DNA of 64,000 nucleotides, taken from NCBI GenBank assembly GCA_026874595.1, contig CM049317.1:18433882-18497881 (forward strand). Reading direction: 5' to 3'. The notes beneath the pieces were generated by a model. It ran no database searches. It had not been told where the DNA came from and was given only the letters and a program-made list of their open reading frames with translations. Position 1 is the first letter of the stretch. Each line of letters opens with the position of its first letter. This DNA is from Sipunculus nudus (taxonomy: Eukaryota > Annelida > Sipuncula > Golfingiida > Sipunculidae). Positions 61,777-63,889 of this stretch are shown here, piece after piece. The position numbers and the translations under genes are program-made.

Positions 61777-62152
61777 TACCTTCATCATTAAGGGTTATAT
61801 ACTTGTTATATATGCTTACATTTTTGTACAATACGTTAAACACAGGCACTTTGGTAGATATTACAATATATTATATAACAATTTTTGTAGTTTTTCTTAA
61901 GTTACAACACTTATGCAATAGTAACATGTACTTGGACACACTTACATGTGTAAGTAGTTCGTCTTTTTTACCGGCAGGTGGAGACAATAGGCGATGCGTA
62001 CATGGTGGTCAGCGGGCTGCCCACCAGAAACGGGAACAAGCACGCCGGCGAGGTCGCCACAATGGCATTAGATCTCCTCAGCTCTGTCAGAACCTTCAAA
62101 ATTCGTCACAGACCAAATCGGCAACTTCAGCTGCGCATCGGCATTCACTCGG
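6622..62152 (+). CDS. Receptor guanylate cyclase, natriuretic-peptide-receptor type (19 exons, 3' end outside window)
   Basis: A single-pass membrane receptor expected to convert GTP to cGMP at the plasma membrane when a peptide ligand binds outside. Nineteen exons join with continuous phase and total 2911 bases, or 970 codons plus one base. Domain order, numbered from the ATG at 6622: signal peptide (1-16), ANF-receptor ligand-binding region (17-407), juxtamembrane cysteine pair (C435, C442), transmembrane helix (449-472), kinase-homology domain (514-800), signalling-helix coiled coil (801-848), and start of the class III cyclase domain (849-970). Visible catalytic residues are intact: D874 and D918 (metal) and E914 (guanine recognition). 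Vertebrate NPR-A/NPR-B are about 1050 residues, so some 80-130 C-terminal residues are missing, including the GPVCAGVVG and MPRYCLFGDT motifs. About ten N-glycosylation sequons lie outside the membrane. Family assignment is firm; ligand and ortholog are unknown. Confidence 0.95.
7676..8155 (+). repeat. Dispersed repeat family R4, copy 1
   Basis: Shares many blocks with 31018-31460: TACCTGCCAAAATATTG, AACAGTGGACCGGG, AATCAGGAGATGCCC, TGTTATGGTAAACA, CATAACAAGGTGTTAAAC and GTGAAAGAATA. No terminal repeats or coding seen. Confidence 0.85.
8817..8945 (+). mobile_element. hAT-like element left-end fragment
   Basis: Begins CAGAAGCGGATCCAGGGAAT, like the terminal repeat of the 40663-40847 element. 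The right end is not visible. Followed by a C9 run and GACCTGCGGACC. Confidence 0.4.
9010..9110. repeat. Short foldback / inverted repeat
   Basis: Left arm AATTATACAAATATAGAG...AAGTTTCG.CAGACACTTTTA pairs with right arm TAAAATGTCTGACGAAACTT...CTCTATATTTGTATAAT, about 44 bp each with a handful of mismatches and a ~12-base loop. Confidence 0.85.
9309..9520 (+). mobile_element. tRNA-derived SINE
   Basis: The head resembles a tRNA with an A box (TGGCTCAGGGGTTAG) and a B box (GAGTTCAAATC), separated by GAACGCAGGACTCAAAGCCGG and GAGATCGT. The same head occurs on the minus strand at 45957-46028 and 54868-54945. This is not a functional tRNA: stems are imperfect and similar heads recur. Confidence 0.8.
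9521..9680. repeat. 80-bp tandem duplication, apparently identical copies
   Basis: The 80 bp starting CACCGAGGTGCGGTAGTCAG at 9521 are repeated from 9601 with no difference that I can see. Confidence 0.97.
10103..10616 (+). mobile_element. hAT-like MITE with GACTCG-rich interior
   Basis: Left end CAGTGATGT and right end (reverse complement) CAGTGGTGAAG form short terminal inverted repeats of hAT style. The interior is rich in diverged GACTCG/GGACT motifs, as in a second copy starting at 38937. No 8-bp target duplication is visible. Confidence 0.55.
10255..10304. repeat. GA microsatellite
   Basis: Imperfect (GA)n run of about 50 bases inside the GACTCG-rich element. Confidence 0.9.
10953..11006. 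repeat. AT microsatellite
   Basis: Uninterrupted (AT)n of about 54 bases. Confidence 0.97.
12462..12491. repeat. (TAG)n triplet microsatellite
   Basis: About nine TAG units, then interrupted (CAGTAGTCG). Confidence 0.9.
12660..12745 (+). repeat. Dispersed ~90-bp module
   Basis: Shares AAAATTTGGAGCTGGATGCA, CAATG and CATTGGTCTGATT with the minus strand at 27410-27490 and, more diverged, with 40068-40145. Confidence 0.75.
13754..14007 (+). CDS. Exon 2: ANF-receptor domain (residues 96-180)
   Basis: Acceptor TTTTTGTCAG, donor ATA|GTAAGT, phase 1 to 0. Translates to [20 protein letters not shown] and onward through [10 protein letters not shown] and [16 protein letters not shown]. This matches the conserved stretch of natriuretic receptor ectodomains in which GPxC and a W-N-I/V-P-M/I-S block are typical. 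The GPxC cysteine is leucine here (L99), while C103 and C122 remain. Sequon NLS is present. Confidence 0.93.
14008..16456 (+). other. Intron 2 (2.4 kb)
   Basis: AT-rich, no exon recognised. Its 3' part contains a Tc1/mariner-like fragment (16158-16336). Confidence 0.85.
16158..16336. mobile_element. Mariner/pogo-like MITE fragment
   Basis: Contains GGGACCGTGAAAAAGTGGTC, GAGGTGGTCGTTTGGCGAGG and a second diverged right-end block ending GGCGAGGTTTAACTG, matching the complete element at 49687-49857. The right-end block appears twice in tandem. Confidence 0.6.
16457..16589 (+). CDS. Exon 3: ANF-receptor domain (residues 181-224 and part of 225)
   Basis: Acceptor TGATTGCAG, donor A|GTAAGC, phase 0 to 1. 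Encodes [10 protein letters not shown] and [14 protein letters not shown], ending in a charged helix ([13 protein letters not shown]). Sequence conservation is weaker than in the flanking exons, as is normal for this part of the ectodomain. Support is exact phase continuity with exons 2 and 4 and the family-typical position between an ALxxAxI helix and the next strand. Confidence 0.87.
16590..19916 (+). other. Intron 3 (3.3 kb)
   Basis: No exon recognised. It includes a G14 run (17393-17406), a short TA run (about 17685), and a hAT-family internal segment near 17870-18060 (GGACTAATGAAAAAAAACCT, GGGGGTCCGGATCGCC). Confidence 0.8.
19917..20099 (+). CDS. Exon 4: ANF-receptor domain (residues 225-285 and part of 286)
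   Basis: Acceptor TGTTTTTCAG, donor G|GTACTA, phase 1 to 1. Encodes [20 protein letters not shown] and [15 protein letters not shown], the family strand-helix block (VxxxCSSxDxxRxxMxxAxxLGMTNGEYVF). C229 is the conserved cysteine of the second vertebrate disulfide; its usual partner, near residues 170-173, is not obvious. Ends with the [10 protein letters not shown] helix. Confidence 0.93.
20239..22760 (-). mobile_element. Composite tandem-repeat element, copy 1 (minus orientation)
   Basis: Reads, on the minus strand, from a TTTTTAGCTTAGCTGACTGA end at 22760 to a CAGCTGAGCGTCATGGCCCA end near 20239. The inside holds ~335-bp units, each marked by an ATGGCGCCACC/GTGGCGCCACC motif (about 21409, 21743, 22080, 22414), then a zone of ~140-bp units with the same motif (about 20618, 20770, 20905). 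Same architecture as 55247-58672. No protein seen. Confidence 0.8.
22850..23195 (+). repeat. Dispersed repeat family R5, copy 1
   Basis: Shares AAAGGGGCC, CAAAATAATA, GTTTTGCA..AAGTGACCTTT, CTTAGGTTACATG and AAGCCAGAAATCACA with 39612-40040 and 60640-60945. Confidence 0.8.
23394..23515 (+). CDS. Exon 5: ANF-receptor domain (residues 286-326)
   Basis: Acceptor ACTATTTCAG, donor GAG|GTTAGC (GT with a less usual +3 base), phase 1 to 0. Encodes [19 protein letters not shown] and ends NKPLNESEE. Contains two sequons (NFS, NES). Joins in frame to the conserved [13 protein letters not shown] of exon 6. Confidence 0.88.
24540..24675 (+). CDS. Exon 6: ANF-receptor domain (residues 327-371 and part of 372)
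   Basis: Acceptor TTTTGGTCAG, donor G|GTAAGC, phase 0 to 1. Encodes [20 protein letters not shown] and [15 protein letters not shown]. This corresponds to the family block with a conserved helix (HDGLLLYAxALNE) followed by the N-F-x-G turn. Three sequons (NDS, NES, NFT). Confidence 0.94.
25149..25294. repeat. Long near-perfect hairpin
   Basis: The left arm (GCCAAATGAAATGTAATGCA, AGCCATGAGATTTGCTTGGC, TTGTGTCAATCATGGCAGGC) is complementary to the right arm (GCCTGCCATG-like CACCTGCCATGTGACACAAG through GGCTTGCATACCATTTCATT). Arms are about 70 bp with few mismatches and a very short loop. Weak pairing extends to about 25141-25303. Either a foldback MITE or a transcribed hairpin. Confidence 0.9.
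26209..26272. repeat. AT microsatellite
   Basis: Uninterrupted (AT)n of about 64 bases. Confidence 0.97.
26672..26795 (-). mobile_element. GGACCGG-rich hAT(Ac)-like fragment
   Basis: At least eight GGACCGG/CCGGTCC motifs in about 120 bp. The right end, read on the minus strand, is TAGAGATGCGGACCGGACCG, which resembles Ac-type hAT termini. A matching left end is not clear. Confidence 0.45.
26846..26954 (+). CDS. Exon 7: end of ANF-receptor domain (residues 372-407 and part of 408)
   Basis: Acceptor CTTTTCAG, donor CA|GTGAGT, phase 1 to 2. Encodes [18 protein letters not shown] and then [14 protein letters not shown]. The motif IDENGDRxxDF is a hallmark of natriuretic-type receptor ectodomains. 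One sequon (NGT). Confidence 0.95.
27171..27390. mobile_element. MITE, GGTTCTCRGGCA family, copy 1
   Basis: Terminal inverted repeats AATAAAGGTGTGGTTCTCGG and (reverse complement of the right end) AATAAAAGTATGGTTCTCAG flank about 170 bp with a G10 run. A second copy is at 48104-48400. Superfamily undetermined. Confidence 0.75.
28352..28700 (+). repeat. Dispersed repeat family R6, copy 1
   Basis: Starts GCAGACCTCCGCCAAAGCAG and ends AACGCCGGCAAAACATAAAC TCCTTGG after ACAGACAAACGAACAGAC. Shares both ends with 37456-37683. A non-LTR or SINE-like tail is likely. Confidence 0.7.
29355..29440. mobile_element. Small hAT-like remnant
   Basis: Left CGGATCCAGGTCGATGGG and right CCATTCCAAAATCCTGGATC CGCCCTG are inverted relative to each other and resemble the CAGGGGCGGATCCAGGATT terminus of the hAT family seen at 40663. 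Confidence 0.5.
31018..31460 (+). repeat. Dispersed repeat family R4, copy 2
   Basis: Diverged copy of 7676-8155 with the same block order (TACCTGCCAAAATATTGCC, ACAGTGGACCGGGAGC, AATCAGGAGATGCCCTG, CATAACAAGGTGTTAAACC). Confidence 0.85.
31500..31975. repeat. Region with inverted GTAATCTGAAATC motifs
   Basis: GGTAATCTGAAATTGATTT, GCAGATTACCTCC, GAGGTAATCTGAAATCGCT and TTTCAGGTTACCCC recur in both orientations; related motifs are at 11737-11870 and 12590-12625. Likely MITE remnants, but no clean ends. Confidence 0.5.
33778..35110. repeat. ~23-bp degenerate minisatellite, about 1.3 kb
   Basis: Units such as TGATTACCGCACTATATTACACT and ATTACCTCACTATATCACAATAT repeat with many point changes across the whole stretch, grading from a TATATTACACT type on the left to a TATCACAATAT type on the right. 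It stops about 17 bp before the exon 8 acceptor. Confidence 0.95.
35128..35240 (+). CDS. Exon 8: juxtamembrane hinge (residues 408-445 and part of 446)
   Basis: Acceptor TGTATTTACAG, donor A|GTGAGT, phase 2 to 1. Encodes [19 protein letters not shown] and [15 protein letters not shown]. The I-x-W-P motif and the C435/C442 pair (GRPDCGW, EFCQP) match the juxtamembrane hinge that carries a short disulfide loop in vertebrate NPR-A. The acceptor lies about 20 bp after the end of a long minisatellite. Confidence 0.95.
35743..35802. repeat. Microsatellite (TA)n followed by T tract
   Basis: About 42 bases of TA followed by about 19 T. Confidence 0.95.
36335..36640 (+). repeat. Dispersed repeat family R3, copy 2
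   Basis: Shares TTCACTCATTCGGCCCATA, CACATTTGTGAATATTCC, CTGGATCCGGGTC and CATTCCCGAAATACCCTGAA with 52450-52790 and the other R3 copies. Confidence 0.8.
37456..37683 (+). repeat. Dispersed repeat family R6, copy 2
   Basis: Starts GAACGCAGACCTCCGCCAAG and ends ACAAACAAACCAACGCCGCC then GTTTGGCGGAGGTTATAAAG. The ends are partly inverted (ACCTCCGCCAA / TTGGCGGAGGT). A further right end is near 48588-48625. Confidence 0.75.
37940..37997. repeat. AT microsatellite
   Basis: Uninterrupted (AT)n of about 58 bases, about 190 bp upstream of exon 9. Confidence 0.97.
38188..38272 (+). CDS. Exon 9: transmembrane helix (residues 446-473 and part of 474)
   Basis: Acceptor TTTTTACAG, donor AT|GTAAGT, phase 1 to 2. 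Almost the whole exon encodes one hydrophobic segment ([19 protein letters not shown], then ILFRFY). It starts after an acidic residue and ends in basic residues continued by MKKR in exon 10, as expected for an N-out, C-in single-pass helix. Confidence 0.95.
38568..38645. repeat. AT microsatellite
   Basis: (AT)n of about 40 bases followed by imperfect AT repeats, inside the 529-bp intron between exons 9 and 10. Confidence 0.95.
38802..38919 (+). CDS. Exon 10: cytoplasmic juxtamembrane segment (residues 474-513)
   Basis: Acceptor CACGTGACAG after a long T tract, donor AAT|GTAAGT, phase 2 to 0. Encodes [20 protein letters not shown] and onward to [12 protein letters not shown]. The W-K/R-V/I motif is the conserved stop-transfer and pre-kinase linker of receptor guanylate cyclases. 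Serine and threonine residues are frequent, as in the phosphorylated linker of NPR-A, but specific sites cannot be assigned. Confidence 0.93.
38937..39420 (+). mobile_element. GACTCG-rich hAT-like element, second copy
   Basis: Starts CAGTGATGTCGCACCCGAGT 17 bp after exon 10. Interior rich in ACTCGGACT/GACTCGA motifs like 10103-10616. The right boundary is not defined; GACTCG motifs continue to about 39420. Confidence 0.55.
39612..40040 (+). repeat. Dispersed repeat family R5, copy 2
   Basis: Shares AAAGGGGCC, GCCAAAATAATAC, GTGTTTTGCAACAAGTGACC, CTTAGGTTACC and GAAGCCAGAAATCACATGAA with the other R5 copies. Confidence 0.8.
40068..40145 (+). repeat. Dispersed ~90-bp module, diverged copy
   Basis: Shares TTTAAAACTTGGAGTTGGAT, CACGATG and CATTGGTCCGATTACATTTT with 12660-12745 and, on the minus strand, 27410-27490. 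Confidence 0.65.
40248..40321. repeat. 37-bp tandem duplication
   Basis: CTATGGAAGATCAATGATTT through CCCCCGTTTCATTCCA occurs twice back to back (40248-40284 and 40285-40321) without a visible difference. Confidence 0.95.
40663..40847 (+). mobile_element. hAT-like MITE, best-preserved copy
   Basis: Left end CAGGGGCGCATCCAGG and right end, reverse-complemented, CAGAAGCGGATCCAAGG. Interior has TTTAGGAAAAGGGAGG, GGACTAATG and GGTCCCTAGGTCTGG blocks shared with 2664, 17870 and 47420-47586. No 8-bp target duplication found, so ends may have decayed. Confidence 0.7.
41503..41572. repeat. AT microsatellite
   Basis: Uninterrupted (AT)n of about 70 bases, about 240 bp before exon 11. Confidence 0.97.
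41814..42008 (+). CDS. Exon 11: kinase-homology N-lobe (residues 514-578)
   Basis: Acceptor AATTCTTTCAG, donor GAG|GTAAGG, phase 0 to 0. A Ser/Gly/Thr-rich start ([20 protein letters not shown]) precedes [20 protein letters not shown]559 in VAIK corresponds to the kinase beta-3 lysine and is retained. The glycine-rich loop is degenerate. Ends with the helix-C segment VVKELNE. Confidence 0.96.
42152..42195. repeat. T34-G10 homopolymer block
   Basis: Thirty-four T followed directly by ten G. It could be the poly(A) tail of a minus-strand retroposon, but no retroposon body was recognised beside it. Confidence 0.9.
42598..42742. mobile_element. Mariner/pogo-like MITE fragment
   Basis: Contains CCGGGACCCTTAAAAAGTGATC and GAGATGGCCGTCAGGCGAGG TTTTACT, a diverged right half of the 49687-49857 element, in intron 11 about 200 bp before exon 12. 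Confidence 0.6.
42949..43125 (+). CDS. Exon 12: kinase-homology domain middle (residues 579-637)
   Basis: Acceptor ATCCTTACAG, donor CAG|GTAAGA, phase 0 to 0. Encodes [19 protein letters not shown] and then [20 protein letters not shown] and FAADIAQ. The FVGAC, EYCxxGSLQDxLEN and LDWxF blocks are highly conserved in receptor guanylate cyclases and make this one of the clearest exons. Confidence 0.97.
43559..43636. repeat. Compound microsatellite C15 (CT)n (AT)n
   Basis: A C run of about 15, then about 21 bases of CT and about 42 bases of TA. Confidence 0.95.
44433..44950. mobile_element. PIF/Harbinger-like MITE 1, 518 bp
   Basis: Left terminus AGCCCATTTCACACATTCAT and right terminus (reverse complement) AGCCCATTTCATACATTCAC, with inverted similarity continuing about 45 bp. 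Flanked by TTA on both sides (44430-44432, 44951-44953), the 3-bp target duplication expected for PIF/Harbinger. A second right-end block lies inside at about 44817-44857. Non-coding. Confidence 0.8.
44492..44668. repeat. 21-bp tandem repeat inside MITE 1
   Basis: CATCATCCGTGTTAACTTCGG repeated about eight times with a few substitutions (TTCACTTCGG, ATCACCCGTG, TTCGTAATC, CTCCGGC variants). Confidence 0.95.
45091..45377. mobile_element. PIF/Harbinger-like MITE 2, 287 bp
   Basis: Left terminus AGCCCCAGTCCCATATAGGT and right terminus (reverse complement) AGCTCCAGTCCGATATAAGC, with shared inner AACACGG blocks. Flanked by TAA on both sides (45088-45090, 45378-45380). Related to MITE 1 in its AGCCC start and CACGGAT-rich interior, and lies only 140 bp away. 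Confidence 0.8.
45957..46028 (-). mobile_element. tRNA-derived SINE head, minus strand
   Basis: The reverse complement contains CTCCTGTTGTCTAGGGATAG, AGAACAGGGCTCAAAGCCGG and GAGTTCGAATCTTAG, with A-box and B-box-like elements. Same family as 9309. Ends about 75 bp upstream of exon 13. Confidence 0.75.
46104..46266 (+). CDS. Exon 13: kinase-homology catalytic-loop region (residues 638-691 and part of 692)
   Basis: Acceptor TTTTTTCAG, donor A|GTAAGT, phase 0 to 1. Encodes [20 protein letters not shown], the equivalent of the kinase HRD loop: the catalytic Asp is Lys652 (HGK, residues 650-652). The DFG position reads DAG (670-672) where most relatives have DYG. Both changes fit a catalytically inactive pseudokinase, which is normal for this family. 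Confidence 0.96.
46267..47663 (+). other. Intron 13 (1.4 kb)
   Basis: No family-like coding sequence. Its 3' part (about 47400-47586) carries C runs and a minus-strand hAT-like element end. Confidence 0.8.
47420..47586 (-). mobile_element. hAT-like MITE fragment, minus strand
   Basis: Read on the minus strand from 47586: CAGGGGCTAATCCAGGGTTT, AGGAAAAGG, then CAAGGAGGACTAATGAG, matching the 40663 element. Far end not defined because of long C runs. Confidence 0.6.
47664..47816 (+). CDS. Exon 14: kinase-homology C-lobe (residues 692-742 and part of 743)
   Basis: Acceptor ATATTTACAG, donor G|GTGAGG, phase 1 to 1. Encodes [10 protein letters not shown] (APE motif, residues 697-699) and [20 protein letters not shown], both strongly diagnostic for receptor guanylate cyclases, followed by [12 protein letters not shown]. 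Confidence 0.97.
48104..48400. mobile_element. MITE, GGTTCTCAGGCA family, copy 2
   Basis: Left AAATAAAAGATATGGTTCTC AGGCACC and right (reverse complement) AAATAAAAAAGGTTTGGTTC TCAGGCAC are inverted repeats, as in 27171-27390. The interior is AT-rich and shares the CGCATAAAAAA and GGGAAAAGCATGAAA (opposite orientation) motifs. Confidence 0.75.
49033..49150 (+). repeat. Dispersed repeat family R3, copy 3 (5' part)
   Basis: CTAGAAATGCGTTCTAAGGA, ATGCAAGCCTCCGCCGTATG, GGGATGCTCCCAAAACCATA and ATTCGTGCATAAGTGCA match R3 copies at 1722 and 62628. Confidence 0.8.
49687..49857. mobile_element. Tc1/mariner (pogo-like) MITE, complete, 171 bp
   Basis: Termini CAGTAAAAACTCGATATTAC GACCACC and (reverse complement of right end) CAGTAAAACCCCGCCTTACG ACCACC, flanked by TA on both sides (49685-49686, 49858-49859). 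Interior has GGACCGTGAACAAGTGGTCG. Fragments of the same family lie at 16158, 42598 and 61651. Confidence 0.85.
50245..50419 (+). CDS. Exon 15: kinase-homology C-terminus (residues 743-800 and part of 801)
   Basis: Acceptor ATGTTTGCAG, donor AA|GTAGGT, phase 1 to 2. Encodes [16 protein letters not shown] and then [20 protein letters not shown] with [10 protein letters not shown]. The C-W-x-E-x-P-xx-RP signature is the last kinase-fold helix. If the intron were retained, translation would stop at the TAG inside the donor, just before the dimerisation helix. Confidence 0.97.
50420..50995 (+). other. Intron 15 with (TAG)n-rich repeat and ATT microsatellite
   Basis: Holds an imperfect AGT/TAG triplet tract (about 50555-50685) and an ATT run (50883-50935) near the acceptor. 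It begins with GTAGGTGGCGCCACTGG, including the palindrome GTGGCGCCAC otherwise seen in the composite elements. Confidence 0.85.
50996..51136 (+). CDS. Exon 16: signalling-helix coiled coil (residues 801-847 and part of 848)
   Basis: Acceptor TTCTCACCAG, donor AG|GTGAGG, phase 2 to 2. Encodes [39 protein letters not shown] and ARMLPR. The motif [34 protein letters not shown] is the conserved dimerising linker that couples the kinase-homology domain to the cyclase in this family. Confidence 0.98.
51485..51620 (+). mobile_element. SINE-like tRNA-derived head, different family
   Basis: AACGTTGGCTACGTGATCAG CG resembles an A box region and GTACCGGTTCGAATCTGGC a good B box (GGTTCGAATC). Followed by TTGCCGGATTTCTCCCGAAC. 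No full cloverleaf. Confidence 0.5.
52450..52790 (+). repeat. Dispersed repeat family R3, copy 4
   Basis: Longest R3 copy: CAAGCCTCCGCC, TTCAATTATTCGGCTCATAT, CATAAGTGACTGCACATTTG, GGATCCGGATCATGAGCGGA, CTGGCCCATTCCCGAGGTGC and GATTCGTTCATGACCGC. Confidence 0.85.
53498..53782. repeat. ~285-bp polypurine tract
   Basis: Almost only A and G on the plus strand, built from imperfect GAGA/GAAA units. Open in several frames on both strands only because of this composition; not coding. Confidence 0.95.
54275..54360. repeat. Imperfect GA microsatellite
   Basis: Interrupted (GA)n of about 85 bases. Confidence 0.93.
54574..54605. repeat. CT microsatellite
   Basis: Uninterrupted (CT)n of about 32 bases, about 215 bp after the GA tract at 54275. 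Confidence 0.95.
54868..54945 (-). mobile_element. tRNA-derived SINE head, minus strand
   Basis: The reverse complement reads TGCTTCCGGGGTCAAAGGGT, AGAGCATAGGACTCAAAGCC and GTTGTGAGTTCAAATCTGAG, same family as 9309 and 45957. Confidence 0.75.
55247..58672 (+). mobile_element. Composite tandem-repeat element, copy 2
   Basis: Starts TTTTTAGCTCAGGTGACTGA, which folds with AAGTCATCTGAGC into a 12-bp-stem hairpin, followed by CCGTCTGTCCGTCTGTCCG. Then about six ~340-bp units, each with a GGTGGCGCCACC-like motif (about 55595, 55938, 56277, 56600, 56950, 57293), then ~140-bp units (57631, 57779, 57909, 58056, about 58195, 58337). Ends CAGCTGAGCGTCATGACCCA TGGGTCACTTG. Same architecture as copy 1 but opposite orientation. 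Confidence 0.82.
59119..59219. repeat. CT microsatellite
   Basis: Imperfect CT/GTCT repeats followed by about 54 bases of uninterrupted CT. Confidence 0.95.
59420..59470. repeat. (TTC)n(TTA)n triplet microsatellite
   Basis: About nine TTC units followed by about seven TTA units, about 100 bp before the exon 17 acceptor. Confidence 0.93.
59567..59690 (+). CDS. Exon 17: cyclase catalytic domain, first part (residues 848-889)
   Basis: Acceptor TATATGCAG, donor CAG|GTAAAA, phase 2 to 0. Encodes [19 protein letters not shown] and then [20 protein letters not shown]874 in FFSDIVGFT is the first metal-binding aspartate of class III cyclases and is intact. Confidence 0.98.
59691..61322 (+). other. 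Intron 17 (1.6 kb)
   Basis: No coding sequence. Contains R5 copy 3 (60640-60945) and related sequence before it. Confidence 0.8.
60640..60945 (+). repeat. Dispersed repeat family R5, copy 3
   Basis: Shares CTCCAAAATAATCC, TTGCAAATAGTGTTTTG, AGGGACCTTTTATC, TTAGGTAACATG and AAAGCCAGAAATCACATAAA with the other two copies. Confidence 0.75.
61323..61391 (+). CDS. Exon 18: cyclase catalytic domain (residues 890-912)
   Basis: Acceptor TTCTTTTGCAG, donor AAG|GTAAGA, phase 0 to 0. A 69-bp exon encoding [20 protein letters not shown] and VYK. The block V-V-x-(F/L)-L-N-D-L-Y-T-x-F-D matches the cyclase fold helix following the first metal loop. Confidence 0.97.
61392..61977 (+). other. Intron 18 with CT/CA and TA microsatellites
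   Basis: Contains (CT)n(CA)n at about 61540-61589, a short mariner-like fragment at 61651-61720 (GGGACCGTAAAAAGGGGTTG) and (TA)n at 61721-61774. Confidence 0.85.
61978..62152 (+). CDS. Exon 19: cyclase catalytic domain, last exon in window (residues 913-970)
   Basis: Acceptor TTACCGGCAG, donor G|GTAATG, phase 0 to 1. Encodes [20 protein letters not shown] and ends [11 protein letters not shown]914 aligns with the guanine-selective glutamate and D918 with the second metal aspartate, so the visible half of the active site predicts guanylate rather than adenylate cyclase. The next exon should start in phase 1 and read PVCAGVVG-like; it is not before 64000. Confidence 0.98.
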
Positions 62153-62627
62153 GTAATGTTGCAGACTTGGTTGATAAACTTGGTGGCAAAGCATTTTTGT
62201 TGCCTACTGGAAATTACCAGTTCATTATTATGCATTTGAAAACCGCTTTAGAGTACCCGTAACTCAAAATTTTTTTCAAGTTTTGGCGTAACTTCTAAGA
62301 GATAGCACTCCGATTGATCCTTCGAAAAATGATGTCAAATATATCAGGAGTAATGGGATAATAATGGAAATGACCCCTTAGGACACACATCGTTCCATAC
62401 ATTTCAGTATCGTAGTCACAGAGCAGTTGAATGATAACGGTTGAGTGCAACCACCGTCAAGTGCAGTTTCACAAAACTTTTTTTGTGCTAATGTTTTAAT
62501 GTTCAACATGACTCGATCTTTAGCCAGTATTCATGTTAACTTAAAATTTTTAGTAATTTGTAGTGAAAAGGTTTATAAATAAATCCCTGGCTGATATATA
62601 ATACATGTATTCAGAAACAAAACATGC

Positions 62628-62905
62628 ATGACTAGAAATCTGCATTCTAAGGAATGCAGCCTCCGCCGTGTAAGGGGTGTCCCCTGCGGGATGCTCCCAT
62701 ATACGTGTTTGCATTCACTTATCCGGCCGATATTCACAAGTTCATTCGTACATTGGAGACTGAACATATGTGACTATTCGTAGGCGATGTTCCTGGATCC
62801 AAGATCATGTGCTGGATTTACACCAACATCTAATCGATCCTGCACTGGCCCATTCCCGAAATGCCCTAACATTCATCAGATTCCGTTCCTGATTGTGTGA
62901 GTTAA
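62628..62905 (+). repeat. Dispersed repeat family R3, copy 5
   Basis: TGACTAGAAATCTGCATTCT, AAGGAATGCAGCCTCCGCCG, GGGATGCTCCCATATACG, CTGGCCCATTCCCGAAATGC and GATTCCGTTCCTGATTGTG match the other R3 copies. Confidence 0.85.
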
Positions 62906-63464
62906 TATGTTTTGAACAAACGCACCCATACAAACATACGAACGTGGATGAATCAAAACCCTCCTTGCGGAGTCAATGAAATAAAATTTTGATTAGTTCT
63001 GTACACGCAAAGATCTCGACTATAAACAGAGGTAGAATTTTGAGGCCACGTCAGCTGAATATCACTCTTTGGGTATTTCTACAAAAAATGTCGCATTTCA
63101 TGTCCCGAAACTATATTTGTTACTGAGAAATTAGCAAATGCTAAAATGACATGAATAACCATTCAGATTGTTGCTAAAGATATAAACATTATTATGAGAT
63201 AAAAATAATTTAAATCGGGACAGAAATACATACAGAAAAAAAGCTGCAAATGTTACTATGCCCTTAAATTTCCGTTGTCCCTTTCTCTCGGATCTTAAAT
63301 TCAAAACAGCGTTTTTCTGTAACCACTGTTCCATTTATATAGATTTTGTTTTCCACGTTGTCACAGCGGTGAAAGTTTATTAAGATGATATTTTTGCTTG
63401 ATTTTTCCTGACCGTTTTGTGTTTAATACAAAAACTTGGATATAAAAAGTATGTCTCCCAAAAT

Positions 63465-63889
63465 ATACTCGGCACCGTTACCTGACCTTTTGACCTTGCA
63501 GCGCGTGAACAGAAACCACTTTGCTGATGCAGGGAGCAGCGTTCATTAGAGTTCAGGAAATTTTGTACACATAATCCACAATTAAATTTAGTAACTGTCA
63601 TATAAGTGTTCTCTGTTAATCATGAAAGGGTTAAAAAAATCACCGTATGTTTATTTGGACTCGACACCGTTACACCTGTGAAAAATTAACCGTCACATAT
63701 AACACTTCGAAAATGGCTTCCTCTTGTTGTTCATATAGTGATAACTCGTGCTGCCCTCTTAGGGACGGTATGGAAGTAATTTTTGTCCTGCATTTGACGT
63801 ATAGATGAAAAAAACTCAGCACCGTTACCTCTCGAAACCGTTACCTGCATGAAAAATAACGGTGTCGAGAGCAAGGTAACGGTGTCGAG
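63465..63889. repeat. Region of inverted ACCGTTAC / GTAACGGT motifs
   Basis: CTCGACACCGTTAC (63660-63673) is the exact inverse of GTAACGGTGTCGAG (63876-63889). Further copies at about 63470, 63812, 63831 and 63857 make a local hairpin possible at 63831-63869. Confidence 0.7.
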
